Source of the DNA: Amphimedon queenslandica
Taxonomy: Eukaryota; Porifera; Demospongiae; Haplosclerida; Niphatidae
Direction of reading: 5' to 3'
DNA length: 35,391 bases
Assembly: GCF_000090795.2 (NCBI RefSeq)
Contig: NW_003546514.1
Location: 68,454-103,844, forward strand
The translations under genes were made by a program, and so were the position numbers. The notes below the pieces were generated by a model. It made no database searches, was not told the DNA's origin, and worked only from the letters and a program-made list of their open reading frames with translations. Below are positions 30,091-35,391 of this stretch, piece after piece. Each line of letters begins with the position of its first letter. The first letter of the stretch is position 1.

Positions 30091-30796
30091 TGTTTCTCTT
30101 TTTGGAAATGGTTCAAAATGATGATCATAAAATCGATACAGATTCTGCAGCTGAAGTACCTAGATCATCGGATTCATCAACTACATGTCAGTTATGTGGT
30201 GATAATGCAGTTCAACATTGCTACATGTGATAATATATTTTGTATCTAATACAGACTTGACAAATGTAACAAAGCCATGAAAAATCAAGATGCATGGGAG
30301 ACCTAAAGGGGCAGAAATAACAGTAATCAGAACACCAAAAGAAGGAAATGTTTGTCTAAAAACAAGCCTGTACCTTTCCTAAAAAAAGTCTTCACATCAA
30401 AAAAGAGTAAGGTATATATAGAGTAAATAAAGAATATTAGAAATGGAAAAGTAGTAGGATTAAATTTGAAAAAAGTAAAAAAACAAGACTTTACTTGCAA
30501 TCTGGTGTGGTAAGAAATTCTACACCTTTGCTTGAAAGACATAGCTTCACATAGTTCAGATTTATATAAGTAGTCTGAGTATGTTAATAATTACAATACT
30601 TTTGGGTAATATTCTTCATGCAGTGTTGTAGGAACCAGTTTGCAAGTACTCTCTTGTTTCTTTACTTTTTTCCAATTTAATACCACTCTTTTTCATTTTT
30701 AATGTTTTATTTTTACTTGGTTCTACTCTGTCCTCTGTGGTCCAAGATTTAAGCCCAGAGGAGTGATGTAAAAGCCAACTTTGACGGTTCTCTAGT

Positions 30797-31080
30797 GTAA
30801 AAGATTATCGTGGTGATAGAAGAAAAATGGAGCAAGAAAACTTCTGAAAAATTTCGAAGAAATTTGAAATTGAGACTATTCTCAAGAATTGCTCCCGCTA
30901 CATTACAGTCCACTTTAATGGTACTAGGAGAAACACTCAGTGAAGGAGAGCTTATCTAAGCCATTTATAAGGCTGTGCAACGTAAGATAACAGTTAAAAG
31001 TGTTTGAAAATTATAAAAATGGCCGCCATCTTGAAAAATCCACCTGAATCCTACACATAGGCTACCGCCTATCTAATAAA
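30797..31080 (+). repeat. Dispersed direct repeat, copy 2
   Basis: Second copy of the 25566-25850 repeat. The plus frame reads KDYRGDRRKMEQENF, then, in another frame, KLRLFSRIAPATLQSTLMVL and LSEGELI, a stop, AIYKAVQRKITVKSV. It interrupts the ZSWIM3-like pseudogene between its GRPKGAE and FVDAVIANEA blocks. Confidence 0.75.
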
Positions 31081-31731
31081 CTGACTTTTACATAATTTGG
31101 CAAAAGTTAATACGTCAGTGTAGATAGGAGTTAACATGTACTGAGGTGGGTATATATGCATATGGGTAAAGGGTGGGGTTATTAAACATAACCCAAGTGT
31201 AGCATGCCCATAATTAATAGTACAGTTAGTATAATTAATCACCAGATATACAAATAATTTTATCTTAAAGTGATTCTTGCATGGTTTGTTGATGCTGTCA
31301 TAGCCAATGAAGCTGTAAATGGAGACAATAGTACAGCAAGAGGAAAATGAAATTAGGCCGGAAAAAGTGTCAGCTTTTTGCTTAGTTGAAAACGTGTTTT
31401 AAAAATATTGTACCAAAGATGCATGGATGGTGATTGAAAATGTTGGAGACATAATTTGGAAAATGCTGTTTACAATTGTGGAAGATGTATATGTTCGATT
31501 GATGATGATAATCAGGCGTCAGTTGTCTGTGATTGCTTTTGAACTGGTTTCATTTTAAATGCTTAATTTTAAAAAATCATCCAAAAGCCAAGCATATGTT
31601 TTATTTTGATTGTTACATATAAAGTAAAATTGTCTTCTTTTTCTGTTTGTGTCTTGCTTTAACTTGAACTAAATACGTAACAAATTATCATTAAATGAAG
31701 CATCCAGTGGGTAGCTAAACGTTAAAATTAA

Positions 31732-32160
31732 TGAAAAATTGGGGCGAGCCTTAGCAAGTTCCACATGAACGAGATGAGTATGTTTGTCTGTCTGTGGTCA
31801 TTACAGAAATGCAGAATGCTACAAAGAATGTGGAACGAGTGACATGCAATGTACTCAGACGTATGCGGAGTGAACATGTTGCATTCTGCAGAGTGTCTAG
31901 ACTGCGGAACAGAGCAATAGACTACCATAAAATAGATAAAATACAAAACAATGGTATTGATTATCTGGTCGGTTCTTTTAGGAGATGGACGGCTAAATAT
32001 CAGGACTGGAGCGGACTTAACAAGAGTACAAGACTCACAACAAAAACTTCTCTTTAATAAAATGGCAGACTCAATTGAGTACTGCGCATGCTCACAAAAA
32101 TGAATAATTAATGAAATGAATAATGAAATAATCATACAATAATAATAATACTATTCAACA
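31732..32160 (-). repeat. 3' LTR of the BEL/Pao element
   Basis: On the minus strand the LTR starts TGTTGAATAG at 32160, directly after a polypurine tract. The other end is proposed at 31732 (minus strand ending TTTTTCA), giving a TG...CA repeat of 429 bases; this edge is uncertain because the 5' LTR is outside the window. Confidence 0.6.
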
Positions 32161-32171
32161 CACTCCCCCCT
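32161..32171 (-). other. Polypurine tract (plus-strand primer site of the retrotransposon)
   Basis: The minus strand reads AAGGGGGGAGTG immediately before the LTR start TGTTGAATAG. This is the expected position and composition of a PPT. Confidence 0.75.
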
Positions 32172-32433
32172 TGGCTAGTAAAACTAGCCAAAACAATCAC
32201 ATTAACCACAATAATAATCATAAAATTAATCCTAATAATAAACAAAATACATAATAATTACAATAATATTAACCATGCTAAAATAATATGTACAATAACA
32301 ATAACAACATTACAATAATAACAAAACTACATGATATGCACAATAATAACCACATTATCATAATAACTATTATGCACAATAATACACTACAATAATAACT
32401 ACTAATTATGTAAGATAGTCATTGTTACAGCAC
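32172..32433 (-). other. 3' untranslated segment of the BEL/Pao element, ATT-rich
   Basis: About 260 bases of ATT/TTA-rich sequence between the last stop of pol and the PPT, with no coding frame. Confidence 0.6.
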
Positions 32434-33035
32434 TTACATCAGTGATTGTGCTTTAATATGATCTCGTGCTGCAAAAGCAGCTGCTCTCCTAGGCCTCTTA
32501 TTAGTGACCAATTCCTCGTCGTCATTCACGACCGAACTAACTGAATCTTGGACTGTATTAATTTCCTCGCTTGGACCATTAATTGTTAGATCATCATTCA
32601 CGACCGAATCTTGGACTGTATTAATTTCCTCACTTGGACTATCATCAACTGTTAGATTATCACATGGAATATTAGTGATGTCTTCTACTTCATTTGATGG
32701 TGGTAGCTGAGTTTCCTCAACTAACTCTGGATCACCTTGATCATCACGATGGACTTCAATTGGAAAAAATCTTTGAATGGGTCTCCTTAGTAGTTTAGAT
32801 CGTCTCAAACCAGTGTAAACTCTCACTACAGCAGGTCTGACATTTCCATCTCTACCAGTCAATAACTCTTCTACACGCCCAGTACTCCAGAAACCTCGTT
32901 TCTTCTCATCACTATGTATGACTGCAATGTTTCCCACTTGAATCCAATATCTGCCAGGTGAATTACATAAATGAATTCTATGCGCTTCTCTTAACTCTAG
33001 AAGATATTCCTTCCTCCATCTGTTCCAAAAATGAG
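32434..33035 (-). pseudogene. BEL/Pao pol C-terminal region (DUF5641)
   Basis: The frame from 32937 down to the stop at 32434 contains GNIAVIHSDEKKRGFWSTGR, VRVYTGLRRSKLLRRPIQRF and an acidic tail. It is the DUF5641 region that follows integrase in BEL/Pao. The same frame extends upstream to about 33035 (HFWNRWRKEYLLELREAHRI), one frame off from the integrase. The tail has a duplicated PSEEINTVQDSV unit from a short tandem duplication (about 32530-32650). Confidence 0.75.
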
Positions 33036-33811
33036 ATAACTGGCAATTTAGAAACTATCCTTCTAGTTAGTGTTGGTGGAGTTAACGTAAAATCATCTTC
33101 AGTACAGCAAATGTCATCCGGAAGGCTTGTCAATCGTCGACCAATCAGAAGGTGGGACGGTGTAATGGGCTCATCTAAATCGTCTTGAGTAACATAAGAC
33201 AATGGAAGGGAATTGATAATCATTTCAATTTCGATAACCGCTGTAAGTAATTCTTCATAAGTAAGACTAGCTCGTCCGATGACCTTCTTCATACATCGTT
33301 TAACTGACTGTATCAATCTTTCAAAGACTTCTCCCCACCATGGAGACATTTCCACATTAAAATTCCACTGGATTTTGCGATCAGAAAAGTAGTGCTTCAC
33401 ATCCTTATGATCCTCAATTTCCTTAAGTAGACTAGCCATCTTCTTGAAAGTCTGGGCATTATCCGAGAGCATCTTCCGTGGCAGACCTCTTCTTGCAACG
33501 AACCTTTTAAAAGACCTAAAAAAATACTCAAAAGACATATTATGCAATAAGTCCAAATGGATAGCTCTAGTAATACAACAGGTATATGGGCATAACCAGG
33601 CTTTCCCTCCTAATTCATAGGCACTATTTTTGACAAAAATAGGCCGTGCAAAATCCACCCCAGTATAATAAAACGGTGGCCTTTCACTAACTCTATAAGT
33701 TGGTTGTGGAGGCATTGGAGGTACAGCATATGATTGACCCTCCAATCTGCGACAAGTCACACAAGTATGAATTAATCGTCTAACAACAGTTCGACCCCTC
33801 CTAATGATCAA
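32978..33811 (-). pseudogene. BEL/Pao integrase
   Basis: The frame carries the zinc-binding end (CVTCRRLEG) and the catalytic core, with Asp in YYTGVDFARP, Asp in MLSDNAQTF and Glu in VFERLIQSVK. PWWGE(VFERLIQ) matches the family's PWWGGFYERLV. The core is complete and continuous; integrase inserts the cDNA into the host genome. A frameshift near 33035 ends it early, and another near 33855 separates it from the RNase H part. Confidence 0.85.
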
Positions 33812-35043
33812 CTCTGTAAAGTGTCCTCTTCCTGGTAGGAGAATTGGATGCTTTGTCTCAAAAGGAAATTGGCATTAGTCAGCCTCCCCCCACAGCGCCA
33901 TATTCCCCTGTCATCTTTAAATAGCTGCAATTGACCCTTACATTGTCCAAAATTCTTGTCTTCTACCAGATCTTTATGTATCTCTTTGATCCAAATTATC
34001 TCAGCTTCAACCTTCAAAATCATAAGTTCCCTTCTCATCTCTACATTGCCGCGCACTCTCAATAAAACAATCTCAATGAATTGCAATACATAACCAGTTA
34101 CTGATATAAGCTGGCTATAAATACTATAGCGCTTAATATTAATAATATTCGTAATCCCTGTATTCTCAGAAGCCATTAACAAATTACACTCCCTTCTCTC
34201 ACTTGCTCTCATCTCATCCAAACATTCACCAGGCATTTGATCACAGATATTCTCCTCAGCTCCCAGATCTTTGGGTCCTTCCCACCATAAAGTACACGCC
34301 CTCAATTCCTCAACAGACATCCCCCGAGATGGAGTATATGCTGGATTTTGTTTACCATGACAGTGACTCCATTGCCCACTGGATATCAACTTCCTAATCT
34401 CCTTCACTCTGTTACATACAAACGGCTTCCATTCTTTTCTCTCCCCTTGAATCCAGTACAGTGCTACCTGAGAATCAGTGTAACATCTAGAAGGCAGCAA
34501 TTTTAATTCCTCCCTTAACGCCTCGTGAACGCAATTAATCAGCCGCACAAGCAACAACGCTCCTAACAACTCTAGACGTGGGATAGTTAGACTCTTCAGT
34601 GGTGCAACTCGTGTCTTTGAAGCAATAAAGGCCATTCGCTTGCTATCTCCTCTATCCCACTGCAAATACACTACCGCCGCATATGCCTTAGCAGACGAAT
34701 CACTAAAACCAATCAATCTACATCCCCAATGATCCGACACTTCTTCAAAATAACACCTTGGAACAATTACTGGTTGTCTATTACAAATACATGTGATTAA
34801 ATTAGTCCAAAGCTCCAGCAATTCCCCCTGAATCTCCTCATCCCATTTCATCTTAGCACAATGTAGTTGTTGTAACAGTATCTTGAAGCGAATAGTTACT
34901 GGACTCAAAATACCAATGGGATCATAGATTGCGCTAGTTACGCTAACGACGTGACGCTTCGTGGGATTTTGAATATTCGCTCTCTCAGTAATACTACTCA
35001 AATCAATTAACTCATCAGTTTCCACCTTCCAAGTCACTCCCAA
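33808..35043 (-). pseudogene. BEL/Pao pol: RT end and RNase H
   Basis: A 411-codon frame. It starts within the post-RT region (VTSAIYDPIGILSPVTIRFK), passes through the RNase H region (IGFSDSSAKAYAAVVYLQ, RLELLGALLLVRLI, CYTDSQVALYWIQG) and ends in the linker before integrase (GIWRCGGRLTNANF). RNase H acids are visible in FSDSS, RLELLG and YTDSQ. The last acid, usually in NPAD, is NPAY here. The frame enters from the RT part by a shift in a run of six G (35055-35060 on plus as C) and leaves by a one-base change near 33855. Confidence 0.82.
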
Positions 35044-35391
35044 TACCTTTTGCTCCCCCCTGCAACACTCTGACCAGATGTAACAAATTTTCTTAAGTTG
35101 AATCCTCCTGTAGATAACATAGCTCGAAATTTCTCAAACATTTCAACAAAACTCTCAGCACTCTCTGTCCCACACACAACATCATCATCATAAGCAGATT
35201 GCAAAAGTCTTTCCACTACATTAGGTCTCTCTTCCTTATAACTCTCAATATGATAACGCATCGTGGCATTCAACAAAAATGGGTTCACAGTCACTCCAAA
35301 AGTCACTCTTTTAAAACGTAATACCTGAATCTCTGCAGGCTCTTGATATGGATCAGTGACCCACAAAAATCTTAATACATCTCTATCACAC
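35034..35391 (-). pseudogene. BEL/Pao reverse transcriptase, partial
   Basis: The frame contains VLRFKRVTFGVTVNPFLLNA and the catalytic region AYDDDVVCG, where BEL/Pao normally has YVDD: the second residue is Asp instead of Val. It continues to the window edge at 35391. The upstream RT fingers, protease and gag lie outside. The element probably belongs to a recently active family. Confidence 0.8.

Larger units (their letters stand above)
27270..31620 (+). pseudogene. ZSWIM3-like gene (MULE-type core, SWIM and PHD-like fingers), decayed
   Basis: Blocks in family order: ELSDNGQSLVVTEVKENLS (about 27280-27335); LQEHLTQTTGKIITFKG (about 27540-27590); GLMFQDGLMKTIFSSYPEII (27920-27985), then EAKYRLTKWQMPVYLMMYID; KVVLTGKDFNEQTVY (about 28155-28200); WFQCFLDCFTLGERTNYHVE and NINGKLKSVC (28440-28540); MALDKRRVDM and LTPYALQFVSKQLLQ (28689-28877); the SWIM finger CQCVFWTSAKLPCRHILAVR (about 28890-28950) with CxC...CxH; GRPKGAEITVIRTPK (about 30295-30345); FVDAVIANEAVNGDN (about 31280-31330); and a PHD-like finger YNCGRCICSIDD...VVCDCF, WFHFKC (about 31470-31580). 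Two catalytic Asp positions of the RNase H-like core are changed (AEAKY, LTGKD). Stops and frameshifts are frequent, and the direct repeat at 30797-31080 interrupts it. Could be a dead MULE-like transposon or a dead retrocopy with introns. Confidence 0.72.
31732..35391 (-). mobile_element. BEL/Pao LTR retrotransposon, 3' part
   Basis: Order on the minus strand: RT, RNase H, integrase, DUF5641, ATT-rich UTR, polypurine tract, LTR. This is the canonical BEL/Pao order. Three single-base frame breaks are visible; otherwise long frames remain open, so the copy is young compared with most elements in the window. Confidence 0.85.

Noticed and set aside
31794..32057. Plus-strand 87-codon frame
   Set aside because: Lies inside the LTR of the BEL/Pao element; no domain; probably chance.
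1..35391. tRNA, rRNA or snRNA genes
   Set aside because: No cloverleaf with A and B boxes and no conserved rRNA segment noticed on reading; a covariance-model scan would decide.

Overview
The window is eukaryotic and almost certainly from an early-branching animal. It is AT-rich, has very short GT-AG introns (44-54 nt where I can place both splice sites), and is packed with degraded animal-type transposons. The mix of families (PIF/Harbinger with a MADF partner, Helitron, BEL/Pao, ZSWIM3-like, hAT/ZBED, and a DDE-like family with a GQNKN motif) fits a demosponge such as Amphimedon. That assignment is inference from recalled family resemblance, not a search. I see no clear host housekeeping gene, tRNA, rRNA or CRISPR array. 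Nearly everything recognisable is a mobile element, often nested in another.

Layout, left to right. 1-775 (minus): decayed N-terminal part of a retroelement with a Cys-rich domain. 2081-2640 (minus): C-terminal remnant of a Tc1/IS630-type transposase. 3395-3807 and 7120-9690 (plus): one decayed transposase-like gene split by a 3.3 kb PIF/Harbinger element (3812-7115, flanked by TTAA). Inside that element a plus-strand DDE transposase and a minus-strand MADF/BESS protein are interlocked, each with an exon inside an intron of the other. 9684-9817: foldback repeat. 10616-11150: Ulp1-like cysteine protease remnant. 11311-11848: candidate acidic multi-exon tail. 12123-14110: broken transposase of a widespread but unnamed family, with an A-rich degenerate tandem tract inside it. 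14349-14855: hAT/ZBED remnant.

14856-18634 and 23705 to about 24830 (minus): a decayed Helitron (Rep plus Pif1-type helicase). A C2H2-type fragment sits inside its Rep region. The Helitron is split by a younger 5,070 bp element at 18635-23704, the best-preserved and most interesting object here. It has a perfect 37-bp terminal inverted repeat, an AA/AA flank, a multi-exon transposase-like gene with a C-terminal CCHC knuckle, a four-unit array of hairpin-forming repeats after its stop codon, and a second promoter (CCAAT, TATA). Behind that promoter is a gene built from phase-1 microexons that encodes a charged protein ending in an RGG box. Removing the element and one AA restores the Helitron reading frame. 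The only defect in its coding regions is a 99-base assembly gap.

25500-31620: two direct copies of an unrecognised peptide-coding repeat (25566-25850 and 30797-31080). A decayed ZSWIM3-like gene (27270-31620, with SWIM and PHD-like fingers) lies between them and is interrupted by the second copy. 31732-35391 (minus): the 3' part of a BEL/Pao LTR retrotransposon (RT, RNase H, integrase, DUF5641, polypurine tract, 3' LTR) running off the right edge, with a few single-base frameshifts.
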